In this document: piece after piece, positions 19,403-30,000 of the stretch
How the letters are laid out: each line of letters opens with the position of its first letter
Position numbering within the stretch: position 1 is the stretch's first letter
From: Ichthyocystis sparus
GTDB taxonomy: Bacteria > Pseudomonadota > Gammaproteobacteria > Burkholderiales > 2013Ark19i
DNA length: 35,265 bases
Strand: one strand, 5' to 3'
Assembly: GCF_900078755.1 (NCBI RefSeq)
Contig: NZ_FKIH01000015.1
Program-made: the position numbers and the translations under genes
The notes under the pieces: model-generated
The model's database searches: none
The model's input: the letters and a program-made list of their open reading frames with translations, nothing else
Told to the model about the DNA's origin: nothing

Positions 19403-19950
19403 TTAACTACGCTTTGCCCTTTACGACCACTTCCTCTCCTAGGACTAACCTGATATGAAGAAGAAACCTCACCTCTCATGGCCCCACTGATTCATCAACA
19501 GGCGAAGGTGAAGATCATAGCCCCCCGATTCAGCAATGCCGCTAGTATAGCTCCAACATCATAATAATCTGTAGAGGTAGAAGTAGCTAGCAGTGAAATA
19601 CTACTAACACCAACAAACGCAGAAGAGAAAAATCCAGCAACAGCACCACTACTCGTAGGCAATTCCAAAGGACTCATACCTAATTTACCCATAATAATTA
19701 ATTTCTTATATCCATAAAAATAACTAGAAGAACTACTACTAGCTATCGTGTAAAATCCTCAGTAGCAGCAGCAACAACAGAAGAAGAGACAGTGGTTGGC
19801 GCTACTAGCTACTCAAATGACTTAGGTGAAGTAACAGGAGGTGATCCACCATCTAATACAGAAACAGCATCGTAGTCAGTCGATACTAAAACACCCTCAT
19901 TAGTAACAATAGAAGAAGACTCGCCAGAAACAGTTAACACAGAAACATAT
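19403..19950 (-). pseudogene. Decayed 3' fragment of a family member
   Basis: The minus strand preserves the tail of a lost paralogue in pieces. Visible are S-S-S-S-Y-F-Y-G-Y-K-K-L-I-I-M-G-K-L-G (from about 19735), V-P-like T-S-S-G-A-V-A-G, D-V-G-A-I-L-A-A-L-L-N-R-G, S-S-S-Y-Q-V-S-P-R-R-G-S-G-R-K, and the usual TAA position. The frame changes several times: a deletion near 19750 puts a stop upstream of the F-Y-G piece, another break follows L-L-N-R-G, and the basic end has lost a base. The longest open piece is only 65 codons. Nothing of modules A or B remains. It is most likely what is left after a deletion between neighbouring copies. Confidence 0.85.
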
Positions 19951-20334
19951 TAATAAATAAAGAAGTCATGAAGAGAACACTTATTGCTTAACATCATCAA
20001 GAAATGTATTTTAATCAATTGCACAAAAAATAGTCAATAACATGCCTTAAGAAAAAATCAATCAGTACATTTGATTACAAAAGAACAACAATATAAAGTT
20101 TCTGCATAACATTGGCAAAAATTAATCCATGCAATCAATAAATCTATGTATTATAAATGCAATAAAATAAATATCTAAGCTATAATTGTGTAGCTTATTT
20201 AGCTTTGATATAGAGGACGTTAGAATTTAGAAATTATTTATTTTAGGTAAAATTAATATTTATTACATCTTCTTGTATACAGATTTTATGATTAATCAAT
20301 AATGCTTTTTATTACATAGGTGATATTAGATCTA
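19951..20334. other. AT-rich gap between the 3' pseudogene and P5 stop
   Basis: A gene-free stretch. I see no clear match to the well-conserved spacer blocks beyond general AT-richness, and no convincing terminator. Confidence 0.5.
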
Positions 20335-23300
20335 TTAACTCTCCCTTTTTCTTTTGCGCCCCTTTCCTCTCTGAGCACCATCATGATGAGAGGAAAACGA
20401 CCTACCTCTACCACCTCTCATAGCCCCACTTAACTCATTGGCAGATGAGGGTGGAAGCCATCGATTCAGCGACACCGTCAATCTCACTCCCATATCCTCC
20501 TCCTTAGCAGCAGTACCAGTAGCAGCCATTAGTGAACTACCAACATCTACAAGTGCAGAAGAAGGTCCAGCAGCGGCACCACCACTCGTAGGTACCTCAA
20601 AAGTCCCCTTATCTAATTCACGCATAATAAATAATTTTTTAGGTCCGCGAAAATAACTAAAAGAACTATTACTAGCTGCAGCGGAAGATTCTCCGATAGC
20701 AGCAGTAGAAACAAAAGAAGAGGCGGTGGTTGGCACTATTAGCTGTTCACATGAATGCGCAGAATGTGATTCACCTAAAGCCATCAACTCAGAAACAGTA
20801 TCTTCCGTAGCTAATCCAACGACTTCTCTGGTCAATACAGGTGACTCTGGAGATGAAGAGGAAACATCTGCATCTAATCCTGATTCGGATGGGGATGAAG
20901 ATAAATATGAAGACGAAGATGCGGGTGAAATCGAAGGTGAGGAAGGAGGGGAAGGTGACTCATCTCCTGCCCCCTTAAATGCAGGAACATCGGCAACTGC
21001 AGTCAACCTAACCGGCGAAGAAGAGAAAATATCGGTATCTACTCCCAATTCAGATAAAGGTAAAGACAGGGGTGAAGATAAGGATACAGGTAAAGACGCA
21101 GTGGAAAACGAGGATAAAGGTAACGGTAATGCATCTTCTAGAACTCTCAAAGCAGAAGCAACAACGTCCACAGTTGAGACCAAAACGTCCTCTCTAATAG
21201 TAGAAGAAGATTCGCCAGAAACAGTTGATACAGCAACAGACTCAGTAATAATGGGCAAGGAAGATTCAAATCGAGGCTGAGGATATAATTCAGGCTGAGA
21301 CTGAAATTGTGAAAGAGAGGTACCCAAAGAACGAGTAGAACCAATAACACTACTTCCCGGACCCATACCCTCAAACGCACACTTACTATTACTTTCTGAT
21401 GTCTTGTTTTTACCTATCGCGCGTCTTTGTCTTTTTAAGGTACGTCTTTGGGAAATTGAAAACGCCACTAGAGGAATACCAACGGTATCGAGGACACTAA
21501 TAAAATCTTCACAACCAACAGTACTCAATGACCCATCTTCTAGCTCAGAAAAAACTCTATCAGCTACTCTATCCCACTCAGAGTTAAATATAGACTCCAC
21601 TATCTCACAAATAGCACGATCTAGTCTCGATAAAAAACCCAGTAAATCACCTCCACTTAATGGCACTAGCCTGCTATCAGCGGAACTTGATAATACTCTA
21701 ATATCAGAAAGAACACTTATAAAATTAGGACGATACTTGGAATGATACACACAAAGACACTTAGAAATAAAGCTATATAGATGAAGCTCTCTATAATTTT
21801 TGCACCAAATAGCCCGACCAACAGTCGAAATTTCACTACTCACAGCCGCCAAGAGGTAATTGAGTATCGAACTCGAGAAAGATTTTTTGACAGACTTACG
21901 AAGATCAGAAAAGAGCTTATAAACTAGTTCAGCACTACCAGGATGTAACTTAACACCCAGCAAATCAACACATTGAACAGATGATGAGACACAAGAGGAA
22001 GGAATCGAAAAAAGTGTAGTATTCGCCTCAGAAGAAATAGGTGGTATCCCAACAGCAGCACTAATACTCCCTGTCTCAGCATGGGTAGAAATAAAAACAC
22101 TACTGCTACTCGTGTGTCCTTCTACTGTAAGCGTATCAGAAATTACCGATGATGTGCACTTACCCATAACTTTACTCTTTGTACGTGTCGTGGGGCCCAC
22201 CGTTACTGATAATGCTACTGCAGGAATATCGGCAATTCTGAGGACATCGATAAAATCTTTACAATTAACAGCATACAAGGATCCTTCTTTTAGGGAAGTA
22301 AAAGTTTTGTCAACTATTTCACTCCAATCAGAGTTAAAAATACGCTCCACTGTATCATGAACAGCAGAATCTAATTTCGATAAAAAACTCAGCAACCTAT
22401 CTCCAGTTAATGTCACTACATCACTGCCAGAAGAATTAGATAATACTTGAATACTAGGAAGAGCACGTATAAAATCGGGGCGGTACTTGGCATGGTACTC
22501 ACCGAGGCACCTGGATACAAAATTAGCTTCGCATAGCATCCTGTAGGTACCGTACCAAATAGCTCGTCCAGTCACTGAGAGTTTGTCACTAATGTATGGT
22601 GGCAGTTGTTTGCTTACCATACCTTTGTAAATACGTCTAGCAAGTGCATTGGTTTCAAGAAATAGATTATCAATTATTCTAGCGCTCTCAGGAAGTAATC
22701 TAACACCAAGTACATCAAAAACATCAGTATCAATAGTACAAGCTGAAGAAGAAACAGCACTTTCCACAGGAAAAAAAGGAGCTGTAGCTGTATCAGATTC
22801 TCCAACAAAAGGTGATCGAATGAATTTGTAAGGCGGGCCAGCAACATCCGCTAATTCAGATCTATGATGCAATTGAGGAGATAATTCAAGTTGAAACTTA
22901 AGTTGTGGAAGGGAAGTAATCAAAGAACGAGTAAAATCAATGATGCTACTTCTCGATTCCGTAGCCTCAACCGCACATTTACTACTACTTCCTGATGTCT
23001 TGCTTTTACTTATCGCACGTCTTTGGGAAATTGAAAATGCCACCAAAGGAACACCAACGGTATTGATGACACTAATAAAATCTTCACAACTAACAGTACC
23101 CAATGACCCATCTTCTAGCTCAGAAAAAACTCTATCAGCTACTCTATCCCACTCCGAGTTAAATATAGACTCCACTATCTCACAAACAGCGCAATCTAGT
23201 TTCGATAAAAAATCCAGTAAAATACCTCCACTTAATGGAACTAGCATACGATCGGGGGAGCTTGATAATATTCGAATATCAGCAAGAGCACGTATAAAAT

Positions 23301-24714
23301 CAGGACGATACTTGAAGTGATATACACAAAGAGACTTAGACATAAATCTAGATAGATGCAGCTCTTTATAGGTTTTGCACCAAATAGCCCGACCAACCGT
23401 TGAAAGTTCACTACTCACAACCGTTAAGAGGTAATTGAGTATTGAACCCGAGAAAGATCTTTTGACAGATTTACGAAGGTCAAAAAAGAGCTTATAAATT
23501 AGTTCAGCACTATCAGGATGTAACTTAACACCCAGCAGATCAACACATTGAACAGATGATGAAACACAAGAGGAAGAAGCTGACATTACAGAAGAGGATA
23601 AGACATTCACCTCAGTGGAAACAGATGATATCCCAACGGTATCATGAATAACTCCTGTCTCAGTATGGGTAGAAACATAAACTCTACTGCTACTCGTGTC
23701 TCTCTTGGGTGCAATAGAATCAGGAGAAAATCCACCACCAGAACCTCCAACAGACGGTAACAGAGTCAATTCATAAGGTGTACCAAAAGCCTCGCCTGAT
23801 GGCAATGAAGATACTAACTGTGACTTAGATTGATAACGAGTACGAAGTGTCAACCCAGTGTTGGACAAAAGTGTTAATTGAGGATTGGACCCTGACGATG
23901 TACACCTATCTGCACCTTTACTACTTGTATGTGTTCTTAAAGCTACTACTGCTGACGATGATGCTACTGCAGGAATACCAGTAATGTCGAGTACATCAAT
24001 AAAATCTTTACAACTAACAGAACTCAAAACCATCTCTTCCAAAGTAGTAGAAACTTTACTCCAATCAAAGTTAAAAATAGACTCCACATTACTACGGATA
24101 ACACAATCTAGTTTCGATAAAAAACCTAGTAACCTATCTCCAGTTAATGCGACTACATCCCTGCCAGAAGAATTTGACAATACTTTAATACTAGGAAGAG
24201 CACGTACAAAATTGGGGCGATACTTAGCATGGTACTCACCAAGGCACCTGGATACAAAACTAGCCTCATACATTACCTTATAAGTCTCGTACCAAATAGC
24301 CTGCCCAACCGATGGAAGCTTGTCACTCATGTCTAATGGAAGTTGTTTACTTACCATGCACTTGTAAATGCGTTCAGCAAATACATTAACTTTAAAAAAG
24401 AGACCTTTAATTATTCGAGCGCTCTCAGGAAGTACCATAACACCCAGTAAATTAAAAATATCATGATCAGCAGTAAAAGCTGAAGAAGAAACAGCGGCAG
24501 CAGTATCAAATTTTGTGGTACAATCTTTGCCCTCAGCACCAACCTCCTTACCTACAATGGTAGCTGAAGCAATAACGGGAGAAACCTCAACTTGCTGCAA
24601 ATCACAGCCCAAAGTATTACTTTGTAAAATGCTGTCTTTATTACTATCGCTATCATTCACACTCTCTGGAACACCACTAGAAGCAGCAGCACTGGTTATA
24701 GATACGTGACACAT
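20335..24714 (-). CDS. P5: modular repeat-family protein, A-B-A-B, 1459 aa, intact tail
   Basis: Start ATG (M-C-H-V-S-I-T-S) lies five bases after GAGAGG. Module A1 is at about 80-257, B1 about 387-562, A2 about 660-842 and B2 about 912-1085, separated by Ser/Thr-rich linkers. The Q-P-E-P repeats of P1 to P3 are nearly absent. The tail is Ser-rich with S-Y-F-R-G-P-K-K-L-F-I-M (near 1354), M-G-V-R-L-T-V-S-L-N-R-W-L-P and the end Q-R-G-K-G-R-K-R-K-R-E-S. The two A modules and two B modules within the protein are more alike in type than A is to B, so the A-B pair is the duplicating unit. It groups with P4 (modules), P6 and P7 rather than with P1 to P3. Function is unknown. Confidence 0.95.
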   Translation of the reverse strand: MCHVSITSAAASSGVPESVNDSDSNKDSILQSNTLGCDLQQVEVSPVIASATIVGKEVGAEGKDCTTKFDTAAAVSSSAFTADHDIFNLLGVMVLPESARIIKGLFFKVNVFAERIYKCMVSKQLPLDMSDKLPSVGQAIWYETYKVMYEASFVSRCLGEYHAKYRPNFVRALPSIKVLSNSSGRDVVALTGDRLLGFLSKLDCVIRSNVESIFNFDWSKVSTTLEEMVLSSVSCKDFIDVLDITGIPAVASSSAVVALRTHTSSKGADRCTSSGSNPQLTLLSNTGLTLRTRYQSKSQLVSSLPSGEAFGTPYELTLLPSVGGSGGGFSPDSIAPKRDTSSSRVYVSTHTETGVIHDTVGISSVSTEVNVLSSSVMSASSSCVSSSVQCVDLLGVKLHPDSAELIYKLFFDLRKSVKRSFSGSILNYLLTVVSSELSTVGRAIWCKTYKELHLSRFMSKSLCVYHFKYRPDFIRALADIRILSSSPDRMLVPLSGGILLDFLSKLDCAVCEIVESIFNSEWDRVADRVFSELEDGSLGTVSCEDFISVINTVGVPLVAFSISQRRAISKSKTSGSSSKCAVEATESRSSIIDFTRSLITSLPQLKFQLELSPQLHHRSELADVAGPPYKFIRSPFVGESDTATAPFFPVESAVSSSACTIDTDVFDVLGVRLLPESARIIDNLFLETNALARRIYKGMVSKQLPPYISDKLSVTGRAIWYGTYRMLCEANFVSRCLGEYHAKYRPDFIRALPSIQVLSNSSGSDVVTLTGDRLLSFLSKLDSAVHDTVERIFNSDWSEIVDKTFTSLKEGSLYAVNCKDFIDVLRIADIPAVALSVTVGPTTRTKSKVMGKCTSSVISDTLTVEGHTSSSSVFISTHAETGSISAAVGIPPISSEANTTLFSIPSSCVSSSVQCVDLLGVKLHPGSAELVYKLFSDLRKSVKKSFSSSILNYLLAAVSSEISTVGRAIWCKNYRELHLYSFISKCLCVYHSKYRPNFISVLSDIRVLSSSADSRLVPLSGGDLLGFLSRLDRAICEIVESIFNSEWDRVADRVFSELEDGSLSTVGCEDFISVLDTVGIPLVAFSISQRRTLKRQRRAIGKNKTSESNSKCAFEGMGPGSSVIGSTRSLGTSLSQFQSQPELYPQPRFESSLPIITESVAVSTVSGESSSTIREDVLVSTVDVVASALRVLEDALPLPLSSFSTASLPVSLSSPLSLPLSELGVDTDIFSSSPVRLTAVADVPAFKGAGDESPSPPSSPSISPASSSSYLSSSPSESGLDADVSSSSPESPVLTREVVGLATEDTVSELMALGESHSAHSCEQLIVPTTASSFVSTAAIGESSAAASNSSFSYFRGPKKLFIMRELDKGTFEVPTSGGAAAGPSSALVDVGSSLMAATGTAAKEEDMGVRLTVSLNRWLPPSSANELSGAMRGGRGRSFSSHHDGAQRGKGRKRKRES

Positions 24715-24719
24715 AACAA

Positions 24720-24725
24720 CCTCTC
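24720..24725 (-). promoter_or_regulatory. Shine-Dalgarno of P5
   Basis: GAGAGG on the minus strand, TTGTT spacer, then ATG. Confidence 0.8.
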
Positions 24726-24754
24726 TGCTTATTGTCTATAATCTCTGCTTATTG
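24722..24754. repeat. 20-bp tandem duplication in P5 leader
   Basis: TCTCTGCTTATTG occurs twice at an offset of 20 bp, directly upstream of the start. The duplicated part includes the Shine-Dalgarno-proximal sequence, so the leader is longer than in its relatives. Confidence 0.7.
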
Positions 24755-25694
24755 CTCATATTTATTACTCTAACATCATACCACCAACTCACACACCAAC
24801 ATTACAGGAGATGAATAAGCACAGCCACACAACGACACCGATAGACAAAGCAGTACATTATTACTCTAGCACTTCAATTCATAAAATAACACTCACATCC
24901 CTGGAAGTAGTAGTTCTCACGTACAAAGACGAATGACATTACTCATCAGCTACAGTAGTTCGTGTATAATTTAAAAATAGCAAAAATTTACATCCAATAA
25001 ATAACAATTAATTGTATAAGTGAAGTATTAGTATATAGTGCATTAATTGGTCATTATTCAACTAAATGTACATTAATGATAACAACACGCTCGGTAGCAA
25101 ACATCAACAAATATTATATGTTAATAAATAACAAGACAAATTTAAATAATATAGATATATACAAATAGAATAGTATATGACAGTTAATAATAGGCAACAC
25201 AAATAAGGCACGTAAGCGGGCCAAGTACATATAATAAAACTTATGTATAACATATATATAGTATACAAGAATAACATTCGTACGAGCATTTTAAAATATC
25301 ATCCGTAAATTCAGGTTACGCTAATAAAGAAAGATAAACACTGATTCAAGATACTTGTCATATATTTGATACAAAAATCATATAAACTTAACGTATGTAT
25401 CATCTACAACATAAATATCCAGTGTATATTCTTGCGTGCAATTTTATGATAAATAATTCTTTCATTAAATAAGCATAAAATAAAAATTCGCAGCTACATT
25501 ATTGGTAAATAACATTAAATTTACTTTAAACTTCACAAATCTTCCTAAATACTGCTCAATCAATGATGGGCATACATAATTAATCACTAATCAGAAAAAA
25601 CAACACACTGCACTAAACATAGTACAAAAATAGCCATCTGCTCACAACAAACGTATAAAATTAACCAATACCAAACAAGATTAAATTACTTATA

Positions 25695-26040
25695 ATTGAA
25701 TCCTCCTTTTATGACCATTTCCTATATGATCACTGCCCTGATGTAAATAGGACACTCCACCTCTACCTCCTATCAAGACCCAATTGATTCACCGACAGGT
25801 AGTAGCGAAGGTATCTGTTCTTGACTTAGCAATACCAGTAACATACTATTATGTCTAGCAGCAACACTATTACTAGTAGGTATCAAAAAAGAATAATAAA
25901 ATTTAGTTCAGATAAAATAAGATCTTTATCAGCTATTAAGAAACTAACTACCAAGTTAAAACAGCAATGCTTGATTTTAACTGCAGATAAAAACCTAACA
26001 ACTTTTATCAACTAACTTAGTACCACCTTATATTGTACTT
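25695..26040 (-). pseudogene. Old remnant of a family member, tail joined to a module scrap
   Basis: From 25695 the sequence aligns to the family 3' end (basic-tail codons, then the R-G-G-R and P-T-S-S-like stretches), with the stop changed and many indels. From about 25925 to 26040 it aligns instead to the F-L-S-K-L-D and F-N-x-x-W part of a module. The whole central tail and half the module are missing, so this is a heavily deleted copy, older than the 19.4-kb fragment. Confidence 0.65.
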
Positions 26041-26318
26041 GTAATAGTACAAATATGATTTTTTAATAGTGTACAAATTATAAGTACTATAAAAAATATA
26101 GATTAATGTATCGGTATAAAAAACTGTTAACTAAGTACATCCACTAAAGTGTCATGATGCTCATTAAATACGAAAGGTGGGGTGAAAAATACGGACCAAT
26201 ATCCAATCATTAAAACACAAAGAACTAACTTTATTGTACAAAAAAACAACTACTTGCAAACAACGATCGCGTAAAATTATGCAGTACTAGCATTAGGAAG
26301 TAAGATCAATTCTAAAAA
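26041..26318. repeat. Family spacer block downstream of P6
   Basis: Contains the diverged form of the conserved downstream block (AATAGTGTACAAATTATAA, then GTTAACTAAGTA, then the AAGTAAGATCAATTCT motif just before the tail remnant). It corresponds to about 3375-3685 beside P2. Confidence 0.65.
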
Positions 26319-26576
26319 TTAACTCCTCCTTTTACGCCCACTTACTCTTTGCACATCACCCCGATGTAAGGAAGACGACCTACCTCTACCAACTCTCATA
26401 GACCCACTTGGATTCACCCGCAGGTGATAGCGATGGCGGAGGACCTTGATTGAGCAATGGCTGCCAATTCTCGCTCCCACATCCTCCTAATCAGCAGCAG
26501 TACCAGTAACAGCCATCAGTGGATCAGCAACATCCACAGGTGCAGAAAAGGAAGGTCCACAGCAACAGCGTTACCA
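26319..26576 (-). pseudogene. Frameshifted-off tail of P6
   Basis: After the P6 stop the missing tail is still readable in other frames, ending with L-H-R-G-D-V-Q-R-V-S-G-R-K-R-R-S and TAA at 26321-26319. Compared with intact paralogues there are several one- or two-base insertions: near 26567 (extra CA), in CTTGGATTC near 26410, and in the GGCTGCCAATTCTC stretch near 26458-26473. The basic end is also shortened. Confidence 0.8.
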
Positions 26577-27096
26577 TTACTCGTGGAGTACCTCAGAAGA
26601 CCCTTCAACTAAGCGCATAATAAATGATTTCTTAGGTCCGCGAAGATAATTACTACTAGTTGCCATAGGAAGTTCCCTAACAGCAGAAGTAGAAACAGAA
26701 GAAGAGGCAGTAGTTGTCACTATTGCCTGCTCACGTGAAGTCACAAAATGTGATTCACCTAAAACTCCCAACGCAGAAATTGTACCTTCCATATCAGCAG
26801 CAGTACCAGTGATACCCACCAGTGGACCAGTAGTAACATCCACAGGTGCAGAAAAGGAAGGTCCAGCAACAGCATTACTACTACTAGTAGGTATCTCAAA
26901 AGACTCCTCAACTAAACGCATAATAAATGATTTCTTAGGTCCGCGAAGATAATTACTATTAGTTGTCGTAGGAAGTTCCCTGGTAGCAGAAGTAGAAACA
27001 GAAGAAGAGGCAGTGGTTGTCACTGTTGCCTGCTCACATGAAATCACAAAATTTGATTCACCTAAAACTCCCAACGCAGAGATTGTACCTTCCATA
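26491..27096 (-). repeat. 303-bp tandem duplication at the 3' end of P6
   Basis: Units 26491-26793 and 26794-27096 align at a 303-bp offset at both ends. Each covers the V-G/D-M-E-G-T-I-S-A-L-G-V-L-G-E-S through G-P-K-K-S-F-I-M-R-L-V-E tail. The low-coordinate unit has lost three bases in one place and gained one plus two bases in others, which causes the frameshift although its total length is unchanged. Confidence 0.85.
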
Positions 27097-30000
27097 TCTA
27101 ATCCAACAACCTCTCTATTCGATATGGGCAACTCTGGAGAGGAGGAGGAAACATCCGCATCTAACCCTGATTCAGACGGAGACGAAGATAAATATGAAGA
27201 TGAGGATGCGGGAAAAATCGAAAGTGAAGAGGGAGGCGAAAGTAATTCATCTTCCAACCCCCAAAAGGCGGGGGCATCACAAATCGTAGTCAATCCAACT
27301 CTATCTACTACGGCCGATGAAGAAAAAGAGAAAACATCATCATCTATCCTCAACTCAGATGGAGGTGAAGGTAAAAGCGCAAGCGAAAATGAAGATGAAT
27401 GTTCAACAGGTAATTCATCTTCCAAAACTCCCAAAGCGGGAGCAACAATATCCATAGTTGAGGATAAAACATCCCCTCTAATAATTAAAGAAGACTCGCC
27501 AGAAACAGTTGGTATAGCAACAGACTCAGCAGCTATAGGCAAAGGAGATACGATACCTACAGGTGATGCGACAACAGTAGAGTCATTATCAGCCACAGAT
27601 ACACCATAAAGCTGATCAGAAATATTTGACGCAGCAACAGAATCAGTTACAAGAGGAGAAAGTTCAGACCGAAGCTGAGTCTGAGAAAACAATACAGGCT
27701 GAGATTGGGGTTGAGGAAGAGAGATAAGCGAAACAATAGGCAAAGAGGACCTATCATCACCAGGTGATGTTGCAACAGTAGAGACTGTACCAATCGCAGA
27801 TACACTACCAGGTTTAACAGAAGAAACAGTTGACGCAGCAACAGACTCGGTGATAGGGGGCAAAGAGGAACCAGTATCACCAGATGACGCCCCAATAGCA
27901 GAGGTAGTATCAGTCACAGATACACTACCAGATTGATCAGCAACAGCTGACGACTCAATACTACCATTACTTCCCAATGTCTTGCTTCTCTTCATCACTC
28001 TCTTCGTTGGGGCAGACTTAGTACTCCCAACTGGACATTTACCACCATTTCCCAGCTTCTTGCTTTTATTTATCAAAAGTCTTTGGTACCTTTTGTATTG
28101 TTGAGAAATTGAATACGCTACTACAGGAATACCAGCAATATCTAGAACATTAACAAGATCTTCACAACTAACGTCATCCAATGACCCATCTTCTAGCTCA
28201 GCAAAAACTTTATTAGCTACTTCATCCCAATTCAAGTCAAATATAGACTTCACTTCCTCACTAGCAGCACAATCTAGTTTCGATAAAAAATCTAATAACA
28301 CATCTCCACTTAATGGTACTAGTCTATGATCAGAGGAACTTGATAGTACTCTAATATCAGCAAGGGAACGTATAAACTCAGGACGGTACTTGGAATAATA
28401 CAAACAAAGATATTTGGCCATGAAATTAAGTAAATGCAGTTCCCTATAGGTTCTGCACCAAATAGCCCGCCCAAGAATCGAAAGTCCACTACTCATAGCA
28501 CCCAAGAGGGAATCAAGTACAATAAAGCGAGATCTTTTGGCAGATACACGAATAGTAGAAAAGAGATCATAAACTAGTTTGGCACTATCAGGATGTAACT
28601 TAACACCCAGCAAATCAACACATTGAATAGATAATGAAACACTAGAGGAGGAGGTAGAAATTGTAGAAGCATTTAGAGTACTCGATTCAGTAGAAACAGG
28701 CGGCACCCCAACAGTAGCAGTACAAATAATCCCTGTCCCAGCATGAGTAGAAACAGAAACACCATCGCTACCCTTGCGTCTTTTTGCTGAAATCAGATTA
28801 GAAGAAAAATCGCCCCCAGAGTCTCCAGCAGAAGGTGGCGCAATCAATTTAGAAGGTGCACCAGAAGAACCTCCTAGTGGCAACGAAAGGTCCAACTGTG
28901 AATCAGACAAAGAATGATGCGCACAAGACGACAACTCAAGATTAGACTGAGACAGTGGTGATAATTGAGGACTGGGTGGGGGAGAATGCGTAGGGTCTAT
29001 AACACTAGTCGCTGATACTGCACCCTTACCTTTTTTGCTACCCCCTGCCTTTATGTAGGATTCTACATTTGATGATAACGCTACTGCGGGAATACCAGCA
29101 ACGTCAAGGACTCTAACAAAATCTCTACAACTAGTAGTACTCAAGGACTCCTCTTCCAGAGAAACAGAAACTTCACTCCAACAAGAGTTAAAAATAGACT
29201 CCACCTCTCTACGGACAGCACAATCTAGTCTCAACAAAAAATCTAGCAAACTAGCTTCATCATCCGATAATACTTGAACTTTAGAAAGAGAACGTACAAA
29301 ATCAGGGCGGTGCTTGGCATGATACTCACCAAGGCACCTGAACACGAAACTAGCCTTACAAACTTCCATGTATGTCCAGTACCAAATAGCTCTTCCAGTA
29401 ACAGAAAGCTTGCCACTTACTTTAGGTGGGAGCTGTTTACTTATCATATCCCCGTAAATACTTCTAGCAAGTACATCAATTTCGTAAAATAGACCCCTAA
29501 CCATTGCGGCACACTCAGGAAGTACCATGGCACACAGTGGAGCACAATACGGAGAAGCAACAGCTGGTTTTTGAGCAGTAGCAACCGAAGTGGCAGTTGA
29601 AGAAGAACCTGACTGCATTTTAGATTGAAGATGCAAATTAGGCAACGATTCAGATTCAAGTGGAGATAATAATTCAGGCTGAAGCTGCGAAGAAGAGATA
29701 GCCGAGGAATTAGCAACAGCAGTGGCACCGCTTCCTGACCCAGCATCATCCGCACATTTACTACCACTTTCCAACGTCTTACTTTCTATACATCTTCGCC
29801 TTCGCCTTCGCCTTGTTAAATTAGGTCTTTGAAAAATTGGAAATGCTACTATAGGAATATCAACAACATCAAGAACTCTAATAAAATTTTCACAACTAAC
29901 ATTACTCAACAATGACACATCTTCTAGTGCATAAAAAGCCTTATTAGCTAGTCTACTCCACTCCAAGTCAAACATAGATCTCGCTACCTTGCGAGTAGCA

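Larger units (their letters stand above)
24715..25694. repeat. Diverged family spacer upstream of P5
   Basis: AT-rich and without a supportable gene. It has a leader block near 24780-24860 shared with P4, and further short blocks that align to the young spacers (for example ACAAAAATCATATAAACTTAAC near 25370, and TGCATAACAT-like pieces). Conservation is patchy. Confidence 0.6.
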
